Below are positions 12,228 to 24,202 of a stretch of DNA of 64,000 nt, one piece after another (the stretch's first letter is position 1; each line of letters opens with the position of its first letter). A program made the translations under genes and the position numbers. The notes under the pieces were generated by a model. It searched no databases. It saw only the letters and a list, made by a program, of their open reading frames with translations, and was not told where the DNA came from. The stretch spans positions 21,001,489 through 21,065,488 of the forward strand of contig OX344756.2 in NCBI GenBank assembly GCA_947034885.2, read 5' to 3'. This DNA comes from Thuidium tamariscinum. Its lineage: Eukaryota > Streptophyta > Bryopsida > Hypnales > Thuidiaceae.

Positions 12228-13299
12228 CACAATCCTGTAAATCATAGTCATAAATCAAAAACTCATTAATGATGGAACGTATGCACGGAAAAATTCTTTG
12301 CAGTAACCAAAAGCTATACAACATCAAAAACAAATTCAAGGATTTATGAAGAAAACATATTATTTTCTTCTCTAATTGGCACTTTTACAATGAATACCTT
12401 TCAAATGCAAGGTCCCTATTCCATTTTCTTTGAATTCCTAAATACTCCAACGGTTTCAATAATCCTACATTGTCAGATACAACTACATCTACAGTCATGA
12501 GAAGAGGATTTTGAACATTGATATTGTAGGATGATCACTTGTTCTTCAAGCTTATTCAGAATATCTTCCTGTGTACTTCTAAACACATCACATGTACCCA
12601 ATTGATTTCCTAATTCCCTTGAGCCTTCTTTCAAAACAACAAATTCAAACTACTTCACTGAATTCCTTAATTACAATTGACGAACTCTACTCCCTTAGGT
12701 TTTGAACTACGATGGCACATAATAAGATTTATGAAATACCATGCACAAGTACCTTGAATTGTACGTTACTTCAATTCAACATGTTCAAAGGTTTCTTCAA
12801 CTTCACATATACATGTCTTTTAAAAAAATTAATTATATCATTAGTTTTAATATCTAAATGATCTGCTTCTGGGCATATAATCCTTATATAGAAGAACAGT
12901 GCATAACAAAATGTTCTATACTTTTTTGATTTGAACTTATAAATAACAAACAAACAACAATAACAACGTTAAAGTAAAATCATAACTTCATATTCCTTCC
13001 TTTTCCTTTCCTTTTACTTTTAGGACATGCGATAAGTGTTACAAAATATTAGTTTGCATACTTTGCATTGGTCACTACAAGATATCTCTTCTAGCCAGAA
13101 ATTGACCTTCAAAGTCATAGATAAATTATTCAAGACTACTACAAATGTTCAAAACCTTTTTTGAAAACATGAAGTTCCTTAAAATTCAATCTTAAAATAA
13201 AAGAGACATACACAGACGTCTCTTCAAAGGTTGAAGGGTACTTCAAATTTTTTTTAAACTTCTACAGTTAATTAGTCTTTGAATTGTGCCATTTTGTAG
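12228..13299. other. Gene-free region upstream of both divergent units
   Basis: AT-rich with no supported coding frame. It lies between the leftward element gene and the rightward exon-like pair at 13,300, so it would be the shared promoter region if both were expressed. Confidence 0.35.
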
Positions 13300-13781
13300 A
13301 CAAATTGTATGGTCTGGGAATTCAACTTCCTCTTAGCAAACCCAATGCTACTCTACAACAAACCTCAAATACAACATGACCACAAATGGAGTGGACTTCA
13401 AGCTGTCTATGTGCACACAGTGGGAGATTGTCATTGTGCCATAGCATTTGTGAATGTAAGTTTCAGCCGCCCAATACATGTATACCACAAGATTCTGTAA
13501 GGAAATGCATCAATATCTACAGTAGTTATACAAACCTAACATACTTACAATTCCAAAAACAAGTACTCCTCTTCTTCCTTTGCACACACTTCGCTTCCTC
13601 CTTCGTATTTCTGTTTGTATCTGCATAGGAAGACAATGTCTTAAAAAGGATTTTTATGGAAAATTGGTTATTTACACGTACATCCAGGATTCATTGCAAG
13701 AAATGGTGGTACTATTTTCCTATCACAATTGGACATACTCTCCCATTGTTTGCAATAACATTTGAAGCACAAGTCAAATGA
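13300..13781 (+). CDS. Two exon-like pieces, unknown protein
   Basis: Exon-like piece 1 (13,300-13,455) follows an acceptor-like ttttgtag and stops at a good donor (GTGAAT|GTAAGT). Piece 2 (13,629-13,781) follows ctgcatag and ends with TGA. Both are in phase 0 and join without a stop into 102 residues: it begins TNCMVWEFNFLL, crosses the junction as AIAFVNEDNVLKR and ends FAITFEAQVK. The composition (W, H, C, R) looks more like protein than the surrounding AT-rich DNA. Upstream exons, if any, were not found. I do not recognise a family. It may be cargo of the giant element, or a decayed gene fragment. Confidence 0.35.
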
Positions 13782-13784
13782 ATA

Positions 13785-14427
13785 CGAAATTTTTATTGAA
13801 GATGCATAACTTTATTTTTATCACATCTCTTCTTTTCTATAAATTAAAAAAAACATTTTACATTAAAAAACTATTTTTGTTAATTTGTCACAACTTCAAG
13901 TCCAAGTGGTTTTACTACGTTATAAGCCACTTAGTTTAAATATTTGGAGTTGAAACTTTCATGGTGTACTTGCATAATAAAAAAACATGTATCTACCAAA
14001 GGAAACCTTAAAATGAATTATTTTAAGTCCTCAACAGGAGTACAAACAACATTCCTATTGCATATAATTTCTGAACAGTGAAGATGGTTCTTCTATCTTT
14101 TGTTTGGTGAAATTTCATCACCATCAATTATTCCTAAATTTATTATTTTTGGTTTTAAAAAAAATTCCTTTCTCTATTTCCTATAAATTAGAATGTGACA
14201 TTGCAATGACAGAAATACTTTCATGAGATTTTGCAGTTCTTTAGTTTACCTACTTAGAAAAAATTTCAGTACTTTTCCTTCTTCTCGTACCTTCTCTTTA
14301 AATATGTATATACATGATACATATTTTTTTACCTTTTTTTAAAGATTAGTTTTTTAATTTTATAGTACTCCCAAGAAAAACAGGAGTATTATGAAAAACG
14401 CTACACTTTTTTAACGTTGTTTGTTGC
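13785..14427. mobile_element. Foldback-family MITE, strongly decayed copy
   Basis: Interior blocks match other members (TTTTTGTTAATTTGTCACA, and a closing stretch with CGCTAC near GTTTGTTGCAATGATACC). The right terminus is recognisable at about 14,409-14,427; the left terminus is not, so bounds are approximate. Confidence 0.55.
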
Positions 14428-15625
14428 AATGATACCTAGAAGAATGAAGGCCATCACAAATTAAATAAAGAAACATTCTTTAAGTAATTTAAAGTAGTCA
14501 TTCAAAAGATATGATCCAATGACATATTCTACAGTGTTTGTAAATGTTTACTACAATAAGGTAACATACAATACCTAATACAAAATCAATGATAATTTTC
14601 AACTGTTAGAGTACTAAAAATGAATAAAATAGGTGTTCTTCAAATTCAACAACAATTAAGTAGAAGTTCATGTGAGTGTCAAATTAAGATGACTAATTCC
14701 TACCTTTCTTTCCAAGAACAGACTACAATGCAACTACACTTCATTTACTCTACATTTTAAATTATAGGATTCTATTTTTCCTACATCCACCTTTCTTCAT
14801 AGACTTCTCTTCCCTTTATTACATACATGTGTAAGGTATATACCATGAAGCCAACAACAATCTATTCAATTAAGTGTCACTAACCAACTAGTACATTTCA
14901 AGCTCTAAAGATCTTTTGTTTATTGAAAAAACATTTGAAAAATACAAAGGTTCTCTTTAAGCAAATTCTAGTCAAATGTTCCTCAAATTCTAAGAAACGA
15001 TATGAACATGTACATCATCTGGTGAGACTATTATTCTTTCCTATAGAGTAATCAAATCAAAGTGAAGATCTTATAAATTCTAGAATAAATGATTTGCTTG
15101 AAATGTGACTTCAACAATGACATCTAACTTTTTAAATTTTTTTTAAATGGAAAATCTATTTACAACAAGGATTTTTAGATTATCACATGAGCAAAGAGAA
15201 TTTTATTAATTTGAAGTAAAATTAATTATTCTCCATGGTATCCATGTATACCAAACAAACATGTATCTTTATTGTTCACTTGTTCACTTCTTTCTTCAAA
15301 TGTAGCACTCCACTTATTTTGAACTTCCAATCACAAATGCTCTGCACTCAACAAATATAAGACGATTGTTACTGGAACTTTCAAATTTGTATTTCTCCAA
15401 GCGACAATGTTATCTGGACACTTCAGTCCTTATATCACAAACTAGTTTAATGAAGGAACTACAATTGAAAATATAAGTACACCTGTATGTGCTATAGTGC
15501 TTAGAACATTTATTGAAGTGTACACTATGAATAACTAGAACCTACGTCTTCTAAGTCAAAACAAGATACTTCACATCCCTCTTAAAATATTAATACAGAT
15601 TCAAGAACAAGGAAAAAGCATTACG
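14428..15625. other. Gene-free AT-rich spacer
   Basis: No supported gene, RNA or terminal repeat. Confidence 0.45.
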
Positions 15626-15629
15626 CACT

Positions 15630-16358
15630 GGGTGATTCCAAGAAACACTTGTCTTTTTTTTTATCCCCTTGACCTTTACGAGGTAGTTTTTTGCTCAAAA
15701 CTACTGCATTTTTTTTATTTGACTTGAAACTTGAAATGAAGGTGCCTACAGAAGTTTCACATTTTTTGTGATTTTTTCAATTTTTAAAAAATTAGTTTAC
15801 TATTTTTAAACTGCCCCTGATTGGGTGTCCGCTTTGGCCCATTTTGGGGGGTTGTAGTCCTATTTTTGACCCAAAAATGCAAATTTTGAAATGGAAATTG
15901 TCATTCAAGGACCGCACCTAAAGTTACACAAGACCACGAAGAGATTTTTTGAATATACTGTATTGTTCAACTTCCTTATGTCATCAAAGTGATTGACTTT
16001 GCGCAAGTGTAGAGAATAGAATTAATTTTTTCCAAAGATGAAATTTGTTGGAAAAGAAAGACCTTCACTTAGAAACGAAATGGATTTTTCATTTTTATTT
16101 TTTGAATTTCTTTACTATTTTTACCAAATTACTGAAAAAAGAGTTATTTTCACTGTATTTTCCATTGTCTCTAACATGTAGAGAAAAAATTTTCTTAGGT
16201 CTAAATTTCAAGAGACATGATATTCTCATTGCTCTTCAAATTATCCATATTTTTTTCATTTAAAAAAAAAATTATTTCAAAGAGTCACAGGACTCACAAG
16301 ACTCATTGGTTTTGAGCCATTTTGAGAAAAAACCGGTAAGTGTTTCTTGCAACAACCC
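15630..16358 (+). mobile_element. Foldback-family MITE, copy 2
   Basis: A 729-bp copy beginning GGGTGATTCCAAGAAACAC and ending gtgtttcttgcaacaaccc, with CACT on both sides (15,626-15,629 and 16,359-16,362). The interior shares the family block with TTGACTTG near the left and TTGCGC-type motifs near the middle. No coding capacity. Confidence 0.9.
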
Positions 16359-16362
16359 CACT

Positions 16363-17338
16363 AAGAAGAATGAAATTAAGAATTCTATGAGCATCCTAAT
16401 GAAAAGGAAATAATTCTTAATAATATCCTAAGTCGAACTTTGATAATGTATTTTTCAGGTAGGCCTACTCTTCTCCTTATTTCAATACAAATATAGTCAC
16501 TTACTAATTGATCTTTAACACTTACAATTGAAGTCTCACTTAGAAATTGTTTTTTTATTGGTTAGTACATTGCTATAAAATAATAAGTACTTCAATTCAT
16601 TATTTTATTGAAAAAGAACTAGTAAATCCTATAGAAATTAGTGTATTCTATATACTTGGAATGCACTTGAATTTGCAAATTTTAATATTTCAAACAAATA
16701 TTCAAAGATTCACCTATAAACAATGAATTGAACAAACATTGAATATGAGAACACTAATGCCTTGTCAGCTTGTCTATACTTAGAGCAACAATTAAACATG
16801 TAGAAAGTGCCCTAAATTCCACACTATAGAAGTTAGATTCGAAAGACAGGCTACCAATGAAAAAAATTCAACATTATTCCAACATCATAGACAGGGATTT
16901 CACCTAAATTATATATGAACCTTGGATCACCAAAAACAATTCCATGTAATTCAAACTTCTGAAAACATAGTGAACTACTTGCTTAGGAAAAGAAGCTTCA
17001 ATTTAAAGTCGAACTACTATGCAAAGATGTCACCATCTTTTACAAAACTCCAAAGATGACTTTCTATCCACCCACTACATTTCCAACGCTTAACTTTGCA
17101 ATACAAAAATGCCAATAGTACTCTATATTATCCAAAATTCTCTACAGTGTCACAAAAAAACTGTCCATAATATAAATCTCATGAATTATATATTTCATGT
17201 AATTCAAATTTTCTATGAAGACATATATAATTTGTTGATGTATATTAAGAACACATACCAAAACGTTGTTGGCTTCTTGCCGATTTTAGCAACATTCAAT
17301 TTCAAGGGCATGTATTGAACAGTTTTAGTGGGCGAAGG
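16363..17338. other. Gene-free AT-rich spacer
   Basis: Short AT-rich frames only; nothing supported. Confidence 0.45.
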
Positions 17339-17339
17339 A

Positions 17340-17488
17340 GCCAAGACTTTGGAAAATCACAAAATGGGTGTATGACATCTGAATTTCTTTTTTCTTTCAA
17401 TGTTTCTGATTTCCACCCACTAATACTGAAAAAATATTATTTTTAGAGAAAGATGCTTCTACCTATGTTGATTTCTTGATTTTCACAG
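17340..17488 (+). repeat. Repeat shared with 36,290-36,480
   Basis: Shares blocks with the segment just outside the right terminus of the giant element: a shared GGAGCCAA near the start, then ATTTCTTTTTT / ATTTTCTTTTT, CCCACTAATACTGAAAAAAT versus TCACTAAGACTAGAAAAAT, and ATTTTTAGA. In this copy it directly precedes a splice acceptor, so it may be part of an old intron. Confidence 0.55.
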
Positions 17489-17642
17489 GTTTAGATATTT
17501 CTACCATAGGAATGCCACTAATCCAGTCATTACTGTGAATTTGAGCATTGAGGAACAACCTCGTCTACGAATGGGTGATTTCTGGGATAGGACTTCACTC
17601 CACAAGGAAGCTGCTAAAGAACCTAAGAATAGGCGGTACTAG
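17489..17642 (+). CDS. Terminal exon-like piece, unknown protein
   Basis: Follows a strong polypyrimidine/acceptor sequence (gattttcacag) and reads, after one split base, FRYFYHRNATNPVITVN, then LSIEEQPRLRMGDFWDRTSLHKEAAKEP (adjoining parts), closing with KNRRY and TAG at 17,640. The composition is clearly protein-like and different from the flanks. The preceding exons were not found, so this may be an orphan 3' end of a gene or a fragment of the giant element's cargo. Family not recognised. Confidence 0.4.
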
Positions 17643-17721
17643 AAGAAGAAACAAATAAATGATTAAAAGGGTCACGTTGATGGTAAAATACATATCAAAG
17701 AGCCATATGAGTACCCCCCTA

Positions 17722-17975
17722 GTGGATCGGGTGGATCGGGTGGATTGGCCCCCTCGCTTTGCCTTACCATGCTTTACCAGAGGTGCAATCAAAAAGCCTT
17801 CCAGTTTTGCTCGTGATCACCCCTACTTTCCTCGCCACTTAGGTAATTGGGGGTCTCTGGTTGCAAACAGGAATTCAGGATTAACAAAATAAAATTTATG
17901 TGAAAAATAAAAAATTACAGCATTTAACCCGAGTGGCCGAGCGAGGGGATCAATTCGCCCTTCTCCTGAAATGTG
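17722..17975 (+). repeat. Dispersed copy of the 245-bp repeat
   Basis: About 250 bp homologous to the two tandem units at 23,712-24,202. The ends are inverted: TTGGCCCCCTCGCT at the left and GGCCGAGCGAGGGG at the right, so each unit could be a small MITE. Preceded by a doubled GTGGATCGGG. Confidence 0.75.
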
Positions 17976-18348
17976 GATTTCATGACTTCAAGACATGTTT
18001 GAAGGTTTGGATGAATTGGTGAGGAATTCCAGGTGTGTAAGTAAATAAAAAAGCTCCCTACTTTGTGCTTGTTGCGTTTCAAAGAAGGTAGGTACACCCA
18101 AAATGGCTCTTGACCTTAAAGTGCTCTGTACAATGTACATACATTCTCAAAATCAGTCATGTACCCAGACTATAGATGGCACTTTCAGAAACACACTTTG
18201 ACTGTTCATAACTTTTGCATTCGGTATTCAAATCCACTGTTCTTTGGTGTGTTGGAACATGCTTTCACTCACCAACAAGAATGTAAAAAACATTGAACAA
18301 CATAATAACAGGAACTAGGCACAGCTGAAAAACGGGCGCTTCTGGGTG
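17976..18348. other. Non-coding spacer
   Basis: No gene seen. The sequence resembles the interior of the neighbouring 293-bp element's longer relatives but has no clear ends. Confidence 0.35.
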
Positions 18349-18351
18349 TTA

Positions 18352-18644
18352 GGTAGGTGGCTCGAATTTAGACCCTGTCTCTGAAAGCAATCTGGTAGAT
18401 TTTGCCTCTAACATGTACCAGAAGTGTACATTTTAGGAGGGGGTCGCTTTTAGAAACCACTGTGTTTTCAACTTCAAAAATTCATAACTAATTCCATGAA
18501 GGTCCAAAAAATATGAAACGACTTGGGTTGGATGCCAATTCCATCATTCTTCCCAGGAAAATTTACTAAAAACTGTTTAAAGTGCTTTAAGGTCTTCCAA
18601 ATTGCGAATCAGCTCTTAAAGGGACGGTTTCTGAGCCACCTACC
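18352..18644. mobile_element. 293-bp MITE with TTA target duplication
   Basis: The left end GGTAGGTGGCTC and the right end GAGCCACCTACC are perfect inverted repeats of 12 bp, and TTA flanks both sides (18,349-18,351 and 18,645-18,647). A 3-bp TTA duplication fits PIF/Harbinger-type elements. A diverged relative lies at about 39,832-40,146 (shared blocks around ATATGAAAC and GATGCCAATTCCA). Confidence 0.7.
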
Positions 18645-18647
18645 TTA

Positions 18648-19483
18648 CCTACTTTACCTTCTGCACTGGCCTCGCCAATTTGGGGACCAGCGATCCCAGA
18701 ACTGCTTTTGCAGAATTAGTCCGGGGGCTATACCCGTGGGTGTAAGGATGGCTATTCCCGCGACTTGGTAATTCCGTGGGAGAAAGTCTCTGAGAAATTT
18801 GAAAATTGACTGTAGGAGAATGAATAATTTTTTTTTCTTTAGTAAAGTAATTTTTGCTACAGGTGTTGGACCTGTGTGAATCAAACATGGCTATTTTTGG
18901 TCGTTTATGATGGATCCAGTTGCTAAAACTAAGTGGCTTGGTTGCTGAAATTGCTCAATGATGAGTGATTTGTTTGCTTAGATGGTCAAAAATGATCACT
19001 TGCTTGCTCATTATACATATACACTTGCACAAAGGAAGTAAACATAGTGTTAACTGTTAAGATTCAAATTTTATAACAAAATGAAAACTGAAGTGTTTGT
19101 CTATTGTAAACAAACTCAAAATTGACCACTAACTTGGGAATTGAACCCAACTTGCATAAAGCAAGACTGTCCCAAGTGCAATATTAGTGTCCTGTACACA
19201 CAAGACAAACAACCCACATTAGTAGAAAAAGTTAGAAGTAAAAGCATCCAAAATCACAGCATCGGTCCCAGCTGCGAATCTCCCACAGGCCCAGCTTCTC
19301 GTACTCCACCTTGTGTATGTGCAGTTGATGGCACATATGGCCCACAAGCTCTGACTGTCAAGAAACTCAATTATTTGAGATTCAAAGCCAGCATAATCTT
19401 ATGAAAACTAAGGACTGTAAAAGAGGAGGATACTTCCGTGTAGATTACACGTCCCCATGACGTCCCACCTTAACAGCATTCTT
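18648..19483. other. Non-coding region 3' of hAT gene
   Basis: No supported gene. It probably contains the 3' flank and terminus of the hAT element, but I could not identify a matching pair of terminal repeats or an 8-bp duplication. Confidence 0.35.
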
Positions 19484-20058
19484 CTAGGAATCAATGGCGT
19501 CTTTATAGGGAAAAGTGTCAAGGGAATAGTAACTTTGCCCGAACATGCGCACCACCAGTGGCAAATGCTTATCCAGCCGATTCCTTTGATAGGACTTCAA
19601 GAATTTCAGCGTTGAGAAGCAACGCTCATCCTCCACGGAGCCCAAAACGAGGCAGCAGCCTATCTCGGCCACTTTAAAGAACTCAGAAATCAAGTTCTGC
19701 AAGTGCCGTGATTGATCAAGGCCTCTCCACAATTTTATGACCGGATTGATGTGGTAGGGCGTTGTCAAAGCAGAGTCGGCATTAGCTTTCATCGTAACTT
19801 TGAACATGGACTGTTGATTGTCCAATCTGGAGGTAGACAGGATTTCGGGAGCAGTAAAGCCTTCATCATCGGAAGATGGCCCACCCATTACAGACTTAGA
19901 GTGACAGTAAAATTTCTTAAGCAACGCCAAGTGCTGCGGAAAGCTCTCTTCAGCTCCGTCCTGTTTCCAGTACTGTGGGTAAATGATGCCAAAGGCATCA
20001 AGTAACTCTTGTTGGGGAAATCTCCTCTCCAACTCATCACAAAGTGATTGAGCTATCT

Positions 20059-20620
20059 CTGCCAAACCCAGACCGCCCCAACAGCAAACTCATTAGAATG
20101 TGAACCAAAGGTAAAAGAAGATTAAGCAATGACATTTGAAAAAAAAAATAGGAAATAATAATGTTCCTGGCTCCATCGCTAAATCTGCACTTCTACTATT
20201 TCGAAATGCAAAAGTGGACTTGCACGTTCCAAGAACCTGTCCAAATTTAATGAAGAAAGATACAAATTAGAAAGCAGCATGACCAAAAAAAAATGGGAAT
20301 GGTAATGTTTCTGGCTCCATTGGTAATGCACAGTTCCGTACATTCAAAATGCAAAGCTGGACTTGCAAAGTTGCAAGTTTCTAAACCCTGCCAAAATTTA
20401 ATAAAGAAAGATACAAACTACAAAGAACCTAAACAAAAAAAAAGGGAATGATATTGAAAAACCTCCATCGCTATCTGTGACTGGGAAAACTCCACCGCTA
20501 ATCTGCGACTCCAAGACGTCGAGGCACACCAACGCAAGTGCAATCCACACCAACAAGCTGAAAGGTAAATAAAAAACTTAAGAAAAAACAAACTTCAACA
20601 AGCAAAACAGAAACGCTAAC
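20059..20620 (-). other. Inferred intron of hAT transposase
   Basis: 562 bp with a GT donor at 20,620-20,619 and AG acceptor at 20,060-20,059. Splicing keeps the frame (split codon GAG). It contains a tandem repeat described separately. Confidence 0.7.
20130..20475 (+). repeat. Tandem repeat of about 145 bp in hAT intron
   Basis: Two diverged copies (about 20,130-20,284 and 20,285-20,433) and the start of a third. Each opens with an A-run then GGAAT or similar, CTGGCTCCAT, and carries AATGCAAA, GTGGACTTGCA or CTGGACTTGCA, TTTAATGAAGAAAGATACAAA or close variants. Confidence 0.8.
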
Positions 20621-22561
20621 CTGAAAACTGCCGCTCCACTTTGTCCTGGACACGGTGGTATACTTCTTGCGTAACAAAAATCGATTGCCCCGTCTGGTTG
20701 TCAATGCAACACGCGTAGACAGTGGTAATGCCAAGGTTGAACACCAGGTGGCAAATGGTGGTGTCACCCGGCAAGGCCCGCCATTCCAAAGGAATATTGG
20801 CACTGTTCACTTTCAGAAGCTCACTGTATCGACAGAACTCCACAGACTGATATGCTGTAGCAGGGTCAATGAACATCCTTGCTAATTCACCCTGGCAAAC
20901 CTTGATTACTTGCATAAAATCACAGATGAAAATATCACGAGATTAGGTGAGCTTAATCAAGGAATGGACAGCGTTTAACAAAGGTATGAAGCACGCCAAA
21001 GATAAGAGGACCTCAACGTCACTAAGAATATCAAAGTTGGAAGCAGCGGCTGCATTGCCCTTCTGCCCACTCGATGGGGGCATATCAACCCCCATCTTCA
21101 CCAAAAGTGTTTTGTATTCACTGAAAACTCTTTGCGCTGGACTCCTCATGGATATCCAACGCGTTTCAACATTTCTCAACATTTTCTTGGCCTTAGTTTC
21201 CATAAGATCAGCTAGCTTTTGAAGCTCAGATTGTCGCTTGTGGCTGCGACAGAAGTATGCGTATACAGATTGGAAGAGACCTTCCAAACGAGAAACCAAC
21301 GGATACTGATCAAGCGTCTCTACCACGAGATTGATGCGATGACTCGCACAGCTCGCAGCAAGGCAGAAAGGAGCCCATTTCTGACGAATTTGGGTGCTAA
21401 CACCCTTCTTCGATCCCTGAAAGGTACTCACGCCATCCGCCCCAAAGCAAACCAGCTTGGAGGCTATTTCCTCCCGATTCAACCCTCCCTCACCCATCAA
21501 AGCTAACATGATGGCATTTGTCAAGTGATCTGAGGTGCCATCAGAAACACAAGACAAATGTAACAAATGAGGGACCCTCTCCCACGAGTTCATGACATAA
21601 ACATGTACTCCCAACCAAGACAAACCATCAATCGTGGTTACTTCGTCTGCACTTATCGATACAATACGCGCAGACTGCACCACGGCCTTGAGAGCCTTCA
21701 AAACAACTCCATGCAGGTGCTCACTAATCTCCCAACCGGAACTCTCAGACCAGTGTTTTCGTGGCAAGTTTTTTACCTTTAGATGCCTCAACAAGTATTG
21801 CTCACGTTCGTAATCACACATTGGACGACCATGATGAAGAACTTGAAACAAGGTAGAAAATTGTACTCCCTTTCTTTTAGATTCGCCCTCCAAGCCGGCG
21901 ATGAGTTGGTCGGCCACGCTCCCACCTCGTTTGCGTCCAGCCCAGAGCTTGCAGTTTTGCAGGTGTTTGCAGTCAAGTTTGGTGAAAGTATCACCCTTCT
22001 TCAGATCAGGAAACGGCACCCCATCCTCGATGCAGGTCCTCTTCCCTTCATGCTTCTCGAGGTTATCTCCCTTCGGGACGATCACCTTCCGCCTACCGCT
22101 GATCGCGTTGCAACACTGGCAAACGACTCTGATCAAGTCGCCATTCGCATCGAACTCCCCCTCAACCCAAGTATACTTACAAGCCCACACGGCCTGCCAC
22201 CTCCGTGTGATCGTGCTCGCAGCGACCTTCTTCCTCTTCGGGGCGGAAGCAGCTGCATTTGCGTCGACTCTCTTCTTCCCCCCCGAGTAGATAGAACAAT
22301 AGCATCTTTGTGTCCATACACCACCGTTGCTTCAGATGGGCTCTGCCAATTCACGGGAACAACTACAGAATCAGAGAGGTGCGTGACCGAGATGTGGGTG
22401 ATGTCATCAGCATTCGAAGTAAGGTCGATTACAGCGGGTGGATCGATCGCCGCAACACCAGCCTCCATTGCTGGCAGCAAATCACCCAACCCTCGGCTAT
22501 TGCGGCTAGAACAAAAAGTCTTGACTCTAAAATTATCAGGCAATTTCAGACGAGGAGCCAT

Positions 22562-23711
22562 TAGATGAGAACGTAAGACCCCAATTCACCAACACGCGCA
22601 CCCTACAGGAAAAGAACGAGTCCGGCAAGATTGACAGATCAAGGAAAACGGCAACAAACTGAAAACAAAATGCAAGGAGCAGTGGAAAGCATGCACCGTG
22701 AATTCATGAGTTGTGATTTGGAGAGATCGGAAGCAAGCTTTTTAAGGAAGAAGCCCCGCCAAGGCGCCAACGTCCACCGATCAAGCGATCAGTCGATCAC
22801 AGAAGCGGCAGTAATCAAAGCGTCGATTTTTTAACATGCAGTGAATGCAAGAGACTACCAAACAGGTGTCTCCAAATCTTCACAACATCAGAAATTGGCG
22901 CTTGCGATTGCAAACGACAGCGCTCCAGCAACAATCAGCCGATCAGGCGATCACATTCAAAGCACCAAAGATCCATTTTTTAAAAGACCATCATGAAGTT
23001 AATGATGGCTTCCCCAGTTCCCCCTCATCTCATAGTTTGAAATTGAAAGCAACAATCCCGAAAACAAGCAACGCCACGGATTGCACAAAGCAACTCCAAC
23101 AAAAAAAATTGGAAATACTAACAGTAGCACAGCAGCTTGCGTGCAGCTGCTAAAACTGCAGAAGTGGCAGGCAGCAAGTTGCTAAGCACGGATCCCAGGC
23201 TAAACACAAGCCCTAATCTCACCCGCTAAATGGGCGGTTCCGATGCAGCCGAAATTGCTGAAGATCCACGGCTGTGATGCAATTTCAGCGAACAGGTGTC
23301 ACGCATCGTGGCGAATGACTGCGACAAAGAAAGTCGATGAAAAGCTACGTTTGCGAGCTTCTGTTCATCGCACTGGCGAAATTGCTAGAATCTTCGTTTT
23401 TCTCAGAAATCCCACCATGTACATTTAGCGCAAGATTTTTTTTTGTAAAATTCTGGCGAATTTTAGCCACTTCTGTAAACGCTGTTGGGGACTCTGATTG
23501 CAGAAATGAATTAAGAATTTGAAAAAAATAAAATTACGAAAAAATCAAACACTTCAGCGTTTCCCGACGAGACCGAGCGGCGAGGTCAGGTCAACGTTTT
23601 CCCACGAGACCGGGAGACAGGGCCAGCGCTTCCGAGGTCCCTCTGACTTTTCTTTTTCTTTTTTTTGAAACAAGGTGGCGTAGCGAGAGTAATCCCCATT
23701 CCGTTCACCCA
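22562..23711. other. Region upstream of hAT gene
   Basis: GC-balanced, non-coding, with recurring CGATCA and GATCAGGCGATCA motifs at 22,780-22,960 that could be subterminal transposase-binding repeats. A piece at 23,563-23,640 (GACGAGACCGAGCGGCGAGG) resembles the ends of the adjoining 245-bp repeat. No terminal repeat pair was established. Confidence 0.4.
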
Positions 23712-24202
23712 CATGTGAAGATTTGGGTGGATTGGCCCCCTCGCTCGGCCTTACCATGTTTTACTAGAGGTGCAATCAAAACAAAAAGCCCCCTAGTTTG
23801 GGCCGTGATCACCCCTACTTTCCTCACCCCCTAACTAATTTGCGGTCTCTGATCGCAAATATGAATTCAAAATTTGCAAAAAAAAATTTGTGTGAAAAAT
23901 AAAAAATTACAGTGTTTTACCCAAGTGGCCAAGCGAGGGGGTCAGTTCTCCCTGCCCCATGTGAAGGGATCTGGGTGGATTGGCCCCCTCGCTCAGCCTT
24001 ACCATGTTTTAGGAGAGGTGCAATCAAAACAAAAAGCCCCCTAATTTGGGCCGTGATCACCCCTACTCTCATCACCCCTAGCTAATTTGCGGTCTCTGAT
24101 CGCAAATATGAATTCAAAATTTGCAAAAAAAAATTTGTGTGAAAAATAAAAAATTACAGCGTTTTACCCAAGTGACCGAGCGAGGGGTCAGTTCTCCCTG
24201 CC
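23712..24202 (+). repeat. Two tandem copies of a 245-bp unit
   Basis: CATGTGAAG recurs at 23,712, 23,958 and 24,203, giving a period of 246 and 245 bp. Each unit contains TTGGCCCCCTCGCT near the start and AGCGAGGGG near the end as inverted ends, and the block GTGATCACCCCTACT in the middle. A third copy stands alone at 17,722-17,975 on the other side of the hAT gene, in the same orientation. Confidence 0.9.

Larger units (their letters stand above)
19484..22561 (-). pseudogene. hAT transposase gene with BED zinc finger, broken
   Basis: Minus-strand gene for a hAT-superfamily DNA transposase. It begins MAPRLKLPDNF at 22,561, then a basic nuclear-localisation-like SAPKRKK stretch, a BED-type zinc finger (WACKYTW, VVCQCC, KHEGKRTC), and the catalytic core with ISADEVTTIDGLSWLGVHVY, CFGADGVSTFQGSKKGV and SRLEGLFQ. 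The C-terminal hAT dimerisation domain is at 19,700-19,500 (VEDERCFSTLKFLKS, NRLDKHLPLVVRMF). One intron is inferred at 20,059-20,620 (CAG|GT donor, TTGGCAG acceptor), joining QFS to EIAQSLCDEL. Breaks: the frame changes by one base at a seven-G run (minus strand, 22,277-22,283), and an in-frame TAA stands at 20,943-20,945 inside LIKLT*SRDIFICDF. Otherwise the frame is well preserved, so it died recently. Confidence 0.9.

Noticed and set aside
19127-19189. tRNA-like fold on the minus strand (T-arm GGGTTCAATTCCC, a possible acceptor pair CACTAA/TTAGTG)
   Set aside because: It is only about 63 nt, the D-arm is missing and the anticodon loop is too short. It is at best a relic.
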